Below, piece after piece: positions 56,799-64,000 of a stretch of 64,000 nt of DNA. The stretch is from Acidovorax sp. KKS102 (lineage in GTDB: Bacteria > Pseudomonadota > Gammaproteobacteria > Burkholderiales > Burkholderiaceae_C). Where the stretch lies: NCBI RefSeq assembly GCF_000302535.1, contig NC_018708.1, positions 248,001 to 312,000 on the forward strand, given 5' to 3'. The position numbers were made by a program, and so were the translations under genes. Numbering within the stretch: position 1 is the first letter of the stretch; the number at the start of each line of letters is the position of its first letter. Below the pieces are notes generated by a model. It worked only from the letters and a program-made list of their open reading frames with translations, was not told the origin of the DNA and ran no database searches.

Positions 56799-57926
56799 AT
56801 GGACTTCTCCCTCGCCCCGATCACTGAGCGCGTGCGCGCTGCCGCCGCCTACCAGACCCCGTTGCGCATCCGTGGCGGGGGCACCAAGGACTTCCATGGC
56901 CTGGCGCTGCACGGCGAGGTGCTCGACACCCGGGTGCTGCGCGGCATCGTGAGCTACGAGCCCAGCGAGCTGGTCGTCACCGTGCGCGCTGGCACCCCGC
57001 TGGCTGAGCTGGAGGCCGTGCTGACCGAACAAGGCCAGTGCCTGCCCTTTGAACCCCCGCATTTCGCCAAGACCCCTGCAGACGCCGCCACCGTGGGCGG
57101 CATGGTGGCGGCCGGCCTGTCGGGCCCGGCCCGCGCCAGCGTGGGCGCCGTGCGGGATTACCTGCTGGGCGTGACCCTGCTCAATGGCAAGGCCGAGCTG
57201 CTGACCTTTGGCGGCCAGGTGATGAAGAACGTGGCGGGCTATGACGTTGCGCGCCTGATGGCCGGGGCCTGGGGCACGCTGGGCCTGCTGACGGAGGTGA
57301 GCCTCAAGGTGCTGCCCGTGGCGCCCGGCGAGGCCACGCTCCTGTTTGAGGGCATCAACCAGGCCGACGCTCTGCGCAAGCTGCACGCCTGGGGCGGCCA
57401 GCCGCTGCCCCTCAATGCCAGCTGCTGGGTGCAAGACGGTGGTGTGGGCACGCTCTATGTGCGCCTGCGCGGCGCCGTGGCGGCGGTGGAGGCCGCGTGC
57501 AAGACCATGGGCGGCACACGCATGGACAACGCCACCGTGGCCGCCGACTGGACCGCCTGCCGCGAGCAGACCCTGCCGTGGTTCACCGACCGGGCCACGC
57601 GCCCCGACCATGCCCTGTGGCGCCTGTCCGTCCCCGCCACCGCGCCGGTGCTGGCTTTGCCCGCCGGTGCGCAGCCGCTGGTGGAATGGCACGGGGCGCT
57701 GCGCTGGGTGCAGGCCCCCGAGTCGGCAGGCGACGCCCTGCGCGAAGCCGCCCGTGCAGTGGGTGGCAGTGCTTCTGTTTTTATAGCTGCTGAGGCAAAT
57801 AAAACCGGCGCTAGCGGCGCTTTTGACCTGCAATCCAAGGCGCTGGAGCAAATCCACTCCCGCCTCAAGCACAGCTTCGACCCCGCAGGCATCTTCAACC
57901 CCGGCCGCATGGCGCGGGCCTGGTAG
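56799..57926 (+). CDS. glcE: Glycolate oxidase FAD-binding subunit GlcE
   Basis: 375 residues from the ATG at 56799. FAD_binding_4 motifs: PLRIRGGGTKDFHG, LVVTVRAGTPLAELEAVL, PADAATVGGMVAAGLSGPAR and NVAGYDVARLMAGAWGTLG; the end KHSFDPAGIFNPGRM is typical. With GlcD and GlcF it forms the membrane-associated glycolate dehydrogenase. Residues about 325-344 are encoded by a copy of the Comamonadaceae-type repeat, an insertion before the conserved C-terminus. No glcD gene is in the window. Confidence 0.92.
   Translation: MDFSLAPITERVRAAAAYQTPLRIRGGGTKDFHGLALHGEVLDTRVLRGIVSYEPSELVVTVRAGTPLAELEAVLTEQGQCLPFEPPHFAKTPADAATVGGMVAAGLSGPARASVGAVRDYLLGVTLLNGKAELLTFGGQVMKNVAGYDVARLMAGAWGTLGLLTEVSLKVLPVAPGEATLLFEGINQADALRKLHAWGGQPLPLNASCWVQDGGVGTLYVRLRGAVAAVEAACKTMGGTRMDNATVAADWTACREQTLPWFTDRATRPDHALWRLSVPATAPVLALPAGAQPLVEWHGALRWVQAPESAGDALREAARAVGGSASVFIAAEANKTGASGAFDLQSKALEQIHSRLKHSFDPAGIFNPGRMARAW
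57769..57828 (+). repeat. Dispersed Comamonadaceae-type short repeat, copy F, inside glcE
   Basis: TTTTTATAGCTGCTGAGGC, a spacer and CGGCGCTAGCGGCGCTTTTG: same architecture and orientation as copy C. It lies in frame within the coding sequence and supplies about 20 residues (ASVFIAAEANKTGASGAF) near the C-terminus. Confidence 0.6.
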
Positions 57927-57967
57927 GCAGGGCGACAGCCATCCTTGCCATCCACGCTTCCTTGCCC

Positions 57968-58777
57968 ATGCGACGCCTTTTTCACCTCACCGGACACCAC
58001 CGCACGGTTGCCAGCAACCAGGTGCTGGGCCTGCTGCTGGCGTTTAACGCCGGGGCGGTGAACGCGGGTGGCTTTCTGGTGGTGCACCTCTACACCTCGC
58101 ACATGACGGGGTTCCTGTCGTCGCTGGCCGATAACCTGGTGCTGGGGCAGATGAAGCTGGTGCTGGGCGCCGTGGGCGCGCTGTGGGCCTTCATGTCGGG
58201 GGCGGGCACCACGGCCATCATGGTCAACTGGGCGCGCCAGCGCAAGCTGCGCAGCACCTACGCGCTGCCGCTGCTGCTGGAGTCCGTGCTGATGCTGCTG
58301 TTCGGCCTGGTGGGCGCCATCACCCTCAGCTGGCCCACGCCGTTTGCGGTGCCGCTCACGGTGCTGCTGCTGTCCTTCATCATGGGGCTGCAGAACGCCA
58401 CGGTGACCAAGATGTCCTCGTCCCAGATCCGCACCACCCACATGACCGGCGTGGTGACCGACCTGGGCATCGAGATGGGCAAGGCGCTCTACTGGAACCG
58501 CACCGGCACCGCGCCCGAATCGCAGGTGCGCGCCAACCAGGCGCGGCTGCGGCTGTTTGCCGGGCTGGTGGGTATGTTCCTGGTGGGCGGCATTGCGGGT
58601 GCGGCGGGCTTCAAGCATGTGGGCTTTGTGTTTGTGGTGCCGCTGGCGCTGGTGCTGCTGGCCCTGTCGCTGCCCCCGCTGTGGGCCGACCGCGCCCGGC
58701 TGCGCCAGCCCTGGCGCAAGGTGCTGGCGCTGCAGACGCCGCACGATCCGCCGCTGGACCCGCCGACAGCGCGCTGA
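57968..58777 (+). CDS. DUF1275 (YoaK-family) membrane protein
   Basis: 269 residues from the ATG at 57968. Hydrophobic with about six spans; the family signature FNAGAVNAGGFLVVHLYTSHMTGFLSSLAD near the N-terminus and a second LQNATVTKMSSSQIRTTHMTGVVTDLG at mid-protein are internally related halves. Function of the family is unknown. It lies between glcE and glcF in the same direction, with 41 bp gaps, so it is cotranscribed with glycolate oxidase genes. Confidence 0.87.
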   Translation: MRRLFHLTGHHRTVASNQVLGLLLAFNAGAVNAGGFLVVHLYTSHMTGFLSSLADNLVLGQMKLVLGAVGALWAFMSGAGTTAIMVNWARQRKLRSTYALPLLLESVLMLLFGLVGAITLSWPTPFAVPLTVLLLSFIMGLQNATVTKMSSSQIRTTHMTGVVTDLGIEMGKALYWNRTGTAPESQVRANQARLRLFAGLVGMFLVGGIAGAAGFKHVGFVFVVPLALVLLALSLPPLWADRARLRQPWRKVLALQTPHDPPLDPPTAR

Positions 58778-58818
58778 ACCAGCCCCCTCTTTTTTGTTCC
58801 TTCGCCCAGGCATGCCCC

Positions 58819-60072
58819 ATGCAAACCCAGCTCTCCCCTGAATACCGTGCCCGCGCCGATGGCCTGGAGGCCGAATCCATCCTGCGCAAATGTGTGCACT
58901 GCGGCTTTTGCACTGCCACCTGCCCCACCTACCAGCTGCTGGGCGACGAGCTGGACGGCCCGCGCGGCCGCATCTACCTCATCAAGCAAGTGCTTGAAGG
59001 CGCCGAGCCCACGCGCAAGACCCAGATGCACCTGGACCGGTGCCTCACCTGCCGCAACTGCGAAAGCACCTGCCCCAGCGGCGTGCAATACGGCCACCTG
59101 GTCGATATTGGCCGCAAGATCGTCGATGAAAAAGTGCCCCGCCCCGTGGGCGAAAAGGCCCTGCGCTGGGCGCTGAAAGAGGGCCTGCCATCGCCCCTTT
59201 TCGCCCCCGCCATGAAGGCCGGGCAAATGGTGCGTGGCCTGCTGCCCGAGTCGCTCAAGGCCAAGGTTCCCGCACCGCAGGACGCAGGCGCCTGGCCCAC
59301 GCGCGAACATGCGCGCAAGGTGCTCATGCTGGCGGGCTGCGTGCAACCGGCCATGATGCCCAACATCAACACGGCCACCGCCCGCGTGCTCGACGCCGTG
59401 GGCATCCAGACCGTGATCGCATCCAAGGCCGGCTGCTGCGGCGCCGTCAAGTTCCACCTCAACGACCAGGCCGGCGGCATGGCCGAGATGCGCGCCAACA
59501 TCGATGCCTGGTGGCCGCTGGTGGATGCGGGTGGGGTCGAGGCCATCGTCATGAACGCCTCGGGCTGCGGCGTCACCGTCAAGGAATACGGCCACATCCT
59601 GAAGGACGACCCACAGTACGCAGCCAAGGCCGAACGCATCAGCGCCCTCACGCGCGACCTGTCGGAACTGCTGCCCGCCCTGCTGCCCGAGCTGGCCACC
59701 AAGCTGCAGGGCCGTGTGAACCAGCCGGACACCCTGTACGCCTACCATCCCCCTTGCACCCTGCAGCACGGGCAAAAACTGCGCGGCGGGGTGGAGACGT
59801 ACCTGAACCAGCTGGGCTTCAAGCTGCGCACCGCGCGCAACGATGCCCACCTGTGCTGCGGCTCGGCCGGCACATACTCGGTGCTCAACCCCGACCTGTC
59901 GTACCAGCTGCGCGACCGCAAGCTCGGCGTGCTCGGCGAAGCCTTCGGCAACCAGCCGCCCGACATGATCCTGTCTGCCAACATCGGCTGCATCACCCAC
60001 CTGCAAAGTGGCACGGGCACGCCTGTGCGGCACTGGGTGGAGGTGCTGGACGAGGCGCTATTGGGGCCGTGA
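58819..60072 (+). CDS. glcF: Glycolate oxidase iron-sulfur subunit GlcF
   Basis: 417 residues from the ATG at 58819. Two [4Fe-4S] ferredoxin motifs, CVHCGFCTATCP and CLTCRNCESTCPSG, then two CCG-type cysteine-rich domains (LAGCVQPAMMPNINTATARVL, SKAGCCGAVKFHLN; HPPCTLQHGQKLRGG, HLCCGSAGTYSVLNP). It passes electrons from the flavin subunits to the quinone pool. It is separated from glcE by the DUF1275 gene. Confidence 0.94.
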   Translation: MQTQLSPEYRARADGLEAESILRKCVHCGFCTATCPTYQLLGDELDGPRGRIYLIKQVLEGAEPTRKTQMHLDRCLTCRNCESTCPSGVQYGHLVDIGRKIVDEKVPRPVGEKALRWALKEGLPSPLFAPAMKAGQMVRGLLPESLKAKVPAPQDAGAWPTREHARKVLMLAGCVQPAMMPNINTATARVLDAVGIQTVIASKAGCCGAVKFHLNDQAGGMAEMRANIDAWWPLVDAGGVEAIVMNASGCGVTVKEYGHILKDDPQYAAKAERISALTRDLSELLPALLPELATKLQGRVNQPDTLYAYHPPCTLQHGQKLRGGVETYLNQLGFKLRTARNDAHLCCGSAGTYSVLNPDLSYQLRDRKLGVLGEAFGNQPPDMILSANIGCITHLQSGTGTPVRHWVEVLDEALLGP

Positions 60073-60145
60073 CCTCGCAGCCTCGCGGTTGGCTGTGTGA
60101 CCAGCCGCTACCATGGCGCCCCAAACAGCTTAGAAAGGGGAGGCC

Positions 60146-60760
60146 ATGCGCTTCGAGGGGACGCTCACTCGGTGGAACGACGACCGGGGTTTTGGCTTCA
60201 TCACGCCCATCCCGGCAGGCCAGGATGTGTTCGTGCACATCTCGGCATTTGCGCGCGACGGCCTGCGGCCGCAGCTGAATGAAACGCTGAGTTTTGAAAT
60301 CTCCCTGAACCAAGACGGCAAGAAGCAGGCGGTTCGAGTGCGCCGAAACCGGCCCGCTGCCGCTTCGCCCACTGCGGCCCCGTCCCGGGCGCGCCGCGAC
60401 ATCGGCCGCGAACCCTCTGAGCCCCGGGGGCTGCCCATGCGCATCGTTGTCTTTGTGGTGGCCTGCGCGCTGTTGGCGGCGGCCTACTGGCATTTTGACC
60501 GGCGTACGCAGCGGGCTGCAGCGGTCCGTGCTGAAGCGGCGGCGCAGGCGCTGGAGACACCGCAGCAGCACGCCCCCGCTGCTCCGACGCAAGCATTCGC
60601 CACCTCGTATCGCTGTGACGGTCGCCAACACTGCTCACAGATGACATCGTGCTCCGAAGCCAAGTTCTTCCTGCAGAACTGCCCTGGGACCAAGATGGAC
60701 GGGAACGGCGACGGGGTTCCGTGCGAGCAGCAGTGGTGCACCCATCCACTGGCAAAGTAG
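60146..60760 (+). CDS. Cold-shock domain / transmembrane / Excalibur-domain protein
   Basis: 204 residues. Residues 1-70 are a cold-shock domain with both RNA-binding motifs (RGFGFI and DVFVHI). One membrane helix (MRIVVFVVACALLAAAYWHF) follows around residue 97. The C-terminal about 45 residues are an Excalibur domain: YRCDGRQHCSQMTSCSEAKF, then the calcium loop DGNGDGVPCEQQWC. The combination puts a nucleic-acid-binding domain in the cytoplasm and a Ca-binding, disulfide-rich domain outside. Related DUF1294/Excalibur fusions are known in Proteobacteria. Function unknown. Confidence 0.85.
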   Translation: MRFEGTLTRWNDDRGFGFITPIPAGQDVFVHISAFARDGLRPQLNETLSFEISLNQDGKKQAVRVRRNRPAAASPTAAPSRARRDIGREPSEPRGLPMRIVVFVVACALLAAAYWHFDRRTQRAAAVRAEAAAQALETPQQHAPAAPTQAFATSYRCDGRQHCSQMTSCSEAKFFLQNCPGTKMDGNGDGVPCEQQWCTHPLAK

Positions 60761-60851
60761 CGTGTCCCCAGGGCTGTTTGGCGCCCGCAACGCCAACACT
60801 GGCATGATCGAGGGTTTTGTCGCCCTCCGTTTGCCCCCGAACCGCACCGCC

Positions 60852-61775
60852 ATGACCGACTCCGCGTCCACACAAGAACAACCCCACGCAGCCCCTGCCA
60901 GCGCCCCGGCCGCGCCTGCGGTGGCCGAGGCTGCCGTTGCCGTGGCAACCCCCGAGTCCCCGGCAGCGCCGGCTGCCGAAGCCGGCGTGCCCGAGCCGCA
61001 GCGCAAGGGCGGGTCCCGCCGTGGTGGCCGCAACCGCCGCAAGCCCGAGGGGCGCCAGGCCTCTGAAGGGGCGGCCGAAGGCAGCCCCCAAGCCGCAGCA
61101 CCCGGTGCTGCCCCGCGCGCACCCCAGCGCGTGCACCCTGCGCTGGAGCAGCTCGCAGCGCTGTACCCCCACCTGTTCGGTGCCGTGTTCCGCCCGCTCA
61201 AGCGCGGCATCTTCCAGGACATCCTGGCCGCCCACCCTGAGCTGTTCGAGCGCGAGGCGCTCAAGGTGGCGCTGGGCCTGCACACCCGCTCCACGCGCTA
61301 TCTGCAAAGCGTGGCGGCGGGCGACAAGCGGCACGACCTGCAAGGTCAGCCCGTGGAAGACATGGCCCCCGAGCATGTGCACCATGCGCTGCTGGAGGTG
61401 TACCGCCGCAAGAAGGCGCGCGCCACCGAAGACCTGCTGCCCAAGCTGCGCAACCGGATGATGGCCGCGTTCGAGGCCTCGGGCCTCACGCGCGAGGCCT
61501 ACACCGGGCTGGTGTTGAGCCGCGACGATGCCGCCAACGCCATCCTGGAAGAGGCCTTTGCCGAATGGTCGGCCCGCAACGCCAAGGACGAAGCCCTGCT
61601 GCGTGCCTTTGAGGCCAGCGGCCAGACGCTGGAGGCCTTTGCCGACATGTACGGAATGGTGCCCCGCACCGTGGGTCAGCAGCTGGAACGCGCCCGCCGG
61701 CGGGCGGCTGCTGCAGCCGCAGCGGCTTCGGCTGCGGCCGCTGTGCAGGCGGACAGCGCCTCTACCGCAGCCTGA
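60852..61775 (+). CDS. ProQ/FinO-family RNA-binding protein
   Basis: 307 residues from the ATG at 60852; earlier in-frame codons lack a ribosome binding site, so the start is uncertain. An Ala/Pro-rich, then basic N-terminal tail (RKGGSRRGGRNRRKPEG) leads to the ProQ/FinO domain (VHPALEQLAALYPHLFGAVF RPLKRGIFQDILAAHPELFE, HTRSTRYLQSVAAGDKRHDL QGQPV) around residues 90-170. Such proteins bind structured small RNAs and mRNA ends. A helical, Ala-rich C-terminus follows. Confidence 0.85.
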   Translation: MTDSASTQEQPHAAPASAPAAPAVAEAAVAVATPESPAAPAAEAGVPEPQRKGGSRRGGRNRRKPEGRQASEGAAEGSPQAAAPGAAPRAPQRVHPALEQLAALYPHLFGAVFRPLKRGIFQDILAAHPELFEREALKVALGLHTRSTRYLQSVAAGDKRHDLQGQPVEDMAPEHVHHALLEVYRRKKARATEDLLPKLRNRMMAAFEASGLTREAYTGLVLSRDDAANAILEEAFAEWSARNAKDEALLRAFEASGQTLEAFADMYGMVPRTVGQQLERARRRAAAAAAAASAAAAVQADSASTAA

Positions 61776-61908
61776 CCGGCTGTGCCCTGTGGGGGCTGCG
61801 CAATGCTCCCCAGGCCTTCTCTCGCCACCACCCCCCTGGCGCTGCTTCCGTCACCTTGTCGTGAGTCCTGACATGGATCTGAAGCGAGCCCTTGTCTGCG
61901 CCAGCGTG

Positions 61909-61925
61909 TGTCACGTTCCGTGACA
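61909..61925. promoter_or_regulatory. Inverted repeat upstream of the GyrI-like gene
   Basis: TGTCACG-TTC-CGTGACA, perfect seven-base arms, 12 bp left of the larger palindrome at 61938. The two together suggest a compact control region. Confidence 0.45.
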
Positions 61926-61937
61926 GCGCTGCCGACA

Positions 61938-61965
61938 GGCTGCTGACACCATGTTGTCAGCAGCC
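61938..61965. promoter_or_regulatory. Palindromic putative operator, GyrI-like gene copy
   Basis: Perfect eleven-base inverted repeat GGCTGCTGACA / TGTCAGCAGCC around a six-base centre, ending 44 bp before the GTG start of the GyrI-like gene. Core and spacing are the same as at 11750-11771 and 13885-13910. No T-run, so not a terminator. The WYL regulator two genes downstream is a candidate binder. Confidence 0.65.
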
Positions 61966-62009
61966 GGGCTGCAACATGCCAAGCCCGACACAGAGAGAGG
62001 AGCTTGACC

Positions 62010-62501
62010 GTGACAACCATCCCAACCCGCACCGCAGTGGCTGCGTTCCACGTTGTAGGACTGACGGTGCGCACCTGCAACCGCGACGAGATGGACCCCG
62101 CCACCGGCCGCATCGGCGCCCTGTGGGACCGCTTTTTCAGCCAAAGCTGGGAGCGCACACTGCCCAGCCGTGGCGAAGAGGGCCGCATCTTCGGCGTCTA
62201 CAGCGGCTACGAATCCGACCAATACGGCGCCTTTGACGTCACCGCCGGCGTGGCCGTGCCGCCACCCGTTGCCCCGGTGCCGCGGGCCGTGCAGATCGCG
62301 GTGCAGGCGGGCGACTATCTGGTGTTCCACGGCCACGGCACAATGCCGCAGATGGTGATCGATGCCTGGGGCGAGGTCTGGCGCTACTTTGCGGCACATC
62401 CCCAGCTGCCCCGGCGATTTGGCACCGATTTCGAGCTGTATGAAGGCCCGGACCGCGTGGCCATCCATATCGGCATCGCCCCCGGTGCGCCGCGTGCGTG
62501 A
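62010..62501 (+). CDS. GyrI-like small-molecule-binding protein
   Basis: 163 residues from the GTG at 62010, with AGGAG 7 bp upstream (the TTG at 62004 is too close to that site). The fold is that of the AraC effector-binding/GyrI-like family: VVGLTVRTCNRDEM at the start, IFGVYSGYESDQYGAFDVTAG in the middle and IPAGDY-like VQAGDYLVFHGHGTMPQMVI with the acidic pocket residue FELYEG near the end. Stand-alone members bind or hydrolyse diverse hydrophobic molecules. It is followed by a GST and a WYL regulator in the same direction. Confidence 0.87.
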   Translation: MTTIPTRTAVAAFHVVGLTVRTCNRDEMDPATGRIGALWDRFFSQSWERTLPSRGEEGRIFGVYSGYESDQYGAFDVTAGVAVPPPVAPVPRAVQIAVQAGDYLVFHGHGTMPQMVIDAWGEVWRYFAAHPQLPRRFGTDFELYEGPDRVAIHIGIAPGAPRA

Positions 62502-62526
62502 CCCCATCAAACCAAAAGCCTCATCC

Positions 62527-63171
62527 ATGAACACATCTGCCGCCGCCCTGACGTTCTACACCCACCCCATGTCCCGAGGCCGCACCGCGCGCTGGATGCT
62601 GGAAGAGTGTGGTGTGCCCTACGACACCGTGCTGCTCGAATACGGCACCACCATGAAGGCCCCCGACTACCTGGCCATCAACCCCATGGGCAAGGTGCCT
62701 GCACTGCGGCACGGGCAGGCGGTGGTCACCGAGGTGGCGGCCATCTGCGCCTATCTGGCCGACCTGTTCCCTGACAAATCGTTGGCCCCGGCCGTGGGTA
62801 CGCCAGCACGCGCTGCGTATTACCGCTGGTTGTTCTTTTGCGCCGGCCCTCTGGAAAGCGCCGCCACCGCCAAGGCGCTGAACCTGCTGGCACCCACCGA
62901 ACGCGCGGCCATGGTGGGCTACGGCAGTTACGCCGATGTGATGAACACCCTGGAGCAGGCAGTGAGCCAAGGGCCGTACCTCTGCAGCGACCATTTCACC
63001 GCAGTGGACCTGTACGTGGGCGCGCACCTGATCTGGGGCATGCAGTTTGGCACCATCGAACGCCGTCCGGCGTTCGAGCGGTATGCGCAGCCGTTCATGC
63101 AGCGCCCCGCGTTCGTGCGCGCTGCCCAGATCGACGACGCACTGGTGCAGCAGAGCAAAGGCCATGGCTGA
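62527..63171 (+). CDS. Glutathione S-transferase
   Basis: 214 residues from the ATG at 62527. The N-terminal thioredoxin-like domain has THPMSRGRTARWMLEECGVPY and the cis-proline segment NPMGKVPALRHGQAVVTEVAAICAYLAD; the C-terminal helical domain has the conserved FTAVDLYVGAHL (N-capping box). Cytosolic conjugation or reduction with glutathione; substrate unknown. It follows the GyrI-like gene by 25 bp and is likely cotranscribed. Confidence 0.92.
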   Translation: MNTSAAALTFYTHPMSRGRTARWMLEECGVPYDTVLLEYGTTMKAPDYLAINPMGKVPALRHGQAVVTEVAAICAYLADLFPDKSLAPAVGTPARAAYYRWLFFCAGPLESAATAKALNLLAPTERAAMVGYGSYADVMNTLEQAVSQGPYLCSDHFTAVDLYVGAHLIWGMQFGTIERRPAFERYAQPFMQRPAFVRAAQIDDALVQQSKGHG

Positions 63172-63224
63172 GTTTTGCGACCTGATACGGCCCAAGCGGT
63201 CGGCGGCAGCTCGCCCCCGGGGCC

Positions 63225-63965
63225 ATGGTCATGCGCCGCGCTGACCGCCTGTTCCAGATCGTCCAGCTCATCCGGGGGCGGCGCCTGTCCACCGCTGCCT
63301 TCCTGGCCGAGCGGCTCGAAGTCTCGGCCCGCACCATCTACCGCGACGTGGCGGACCTCCAGCACCAGGGCGTGCCCATTGAGGGCGAAGCCGGTGTGGG
63401 CTACCGCCTGGGCGCGGGCTTTGACTTGCCGCCGCTGATGTTCAGCCAAGGCGAGGCCAATGCTTTGGTGGCGGCGGCCCGCCTGGCCCAGGCCTGGCTG
63501 GACGCCGGCCTGGCCCGCGAGGTGGAGATGGCGCTGGGCAAGATCCTGTCCGTGCTGCCCCCGGCGGCACGGGTCGCGGCCGAGGCGCAGGCGCTGTACG
63601 CGCCCTCGGTGGGGCTCGACCCGCGCGTGCAGTCCCACCTGCAGGCGCTGCGCGAGGCGGTGCACAGCCGCCACATGGTGCAGATCGACTACGCCGACGT
63701 GCATGGCCGCCCCAGCCTGCGCCGCCTGCGGCCGCTGGGCTGCTTTTACTGGGGCAAGGTCTGGACGCTGTCGGCCTGGTGCGAGCTGCGCAACGACTTT
63801 CGCGGCTTTCGCATCGACCGCATCGTGGGTCTGGTGGTGCTGGAAGAGCAGTTCCGTCAGGAGCCTGGGAAGACGCTGGCAGACCTGCTGCGCAAGGTCG
63901 AGGCCGAGATGGCCGAGGGCCCACCCGAATGGGGGGGCGCGAAAACGCCGGGGCTCAATGCCTGA
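63225..63965 (+). CDS. YafY-type HTH/WYL-domain transcriptional regulator
   Basis: 246 residues. N-terminal HTH_11 helix-turn-helix: MRRADRLFQIVQLIRGRRLS, TAAFLAERLEVSARTIYRDVADLQHQGV; WYL domain after residue 140 (HSRHMVQIDYADVHGRPSLRRLRPLG then W-containing KVWTLSAWCELRNDFRGFRIDRI). WYL regulators sense ligands or nucleic acid and often control the genes beside them. Third gene in line after GyrI-like and GST genes, 53 bp after the GST. ATG at 63231 is an alternative start. It may control the shared palindrome found upstream of this group. Confidence 0.9.
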   Translation: MVMRRADRLFQIVQLIRGRRLSTAAFLAERLEVSARTIYRDVADLQHQGVPIEGEAGVGYRLGAGFDLPPLMFSQGEANALVAAARLAQAWLDAGLAREVEMALGKILSVLPPAARVAAEAQALYAPSVGLDPRVQSHLQALREAVHSRHMVQIDYADVHGRPSLRRLRPLGCFYWGKVWTLSAWCELRNDFRGFRIDRIVGLVVLEEQFRQEPGKTLADLLRKVEAEMAEGPPEWGGAKTPGLNA

Positions 63966-64000
63966 GCTGGGCGCGCTCAATCCATGCGGGAGGGCGCCAG

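Overview
The window is high-GC DNA from a betaproteobacterium, most likely the family Comamonadaceae (Acidovorax or a close relative). This rests on the gene content (pobA/pobR, Bug-type binding protein, TorF-porin/glnK/amtB block, ProQ/FinO protein) and on several copies of a short intergenic repeat (TTGATAGCTGCT...GCGCTAG type) typical of that family. I see no rRNA, tRNA or CRISPR array.

Layout. (1) 1-5551: a branched-chain amino-acid/aromatic-acid type ABC importer (fused LivHM permease, LivG, LivF, two binding proteins, the first cut by the window edge). (2) 5573-9840: a two-subunit molybdenum hydroxylase with three haem c motifs on the large subunit, resembling nicotinate dehydrogenase. 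(3) 10028-14805: small genes: lipoprotein, EVE-domain protein, LysE exporter with divergent Lrp regulator, two VOC proteins, an AraC-type PobR-like regulator. (4) 14909-16151: pobA with a clear terminator. (5) 16152-19481: lower-GC segment with a single-chain AAA ATPase/DUF4435-like putative defence protein and a decayed fragment of a tannase gene. (6) 19482-31162: a hydroxycinnamate (ferulate/p-coumarate) catabolic cluster: AhpD-like protein, tannase/feruloyl esterase, acyl-CoA dehydrogenase, Bug binding protein, SDR dehydrogenase, feruloyl-CoA synthase, crotonase, divergent amidohydrolase, an IPTL-CTERM surface protein and a MarR regulator. The enzyme set fits CoA-dependent side-chain shortening with a CouO-like hydrolase, giving vanillate or 4-hydroxybenzoate; the latter is the substrate of pobA.

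(7) 31346-52012: a complete Lap-type biofilm adhesin locus: small conserved protein, LapB ATPase, LapC membrane fusion protein, LuxR-type regulator, giant RTX adhesin with ten identical 630-bp repeats, LapD-like c-di-GMP receptor, LapG-like protease, TolC/LapE-like outer membrane protein. The locus is flanked by a broken copy of the comM 3' end plus an IS256-family remnant on the left and by the intact comM on the right, in the same orientation, which suggests insertion. The adhesin reading frame is interrupted by an apparent one-base deletion exactly where the repeat array starts. (8) 52209-64000: comM, TorF-type porin, glnK-amtB, glcE, a DUF1275 membrane protein, glcF, a cold-shock/TM/Excalibur protein, a ProQ/FinO protein, then GyrI-like protein, GST and a YafY-type WYL regulator.

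The most interesting observations are: a shared palindrome TGCTGACA-N6-TGTCAGYA upstream of three unrelated small genes (EVE, VOC, GyrI-like), the last lying just upstream of the WYL regulator; the single-chain AriA/AriB-like protein; the frame break and perfect repeats in the adhesin; and the comM duplication around the Lap locus.
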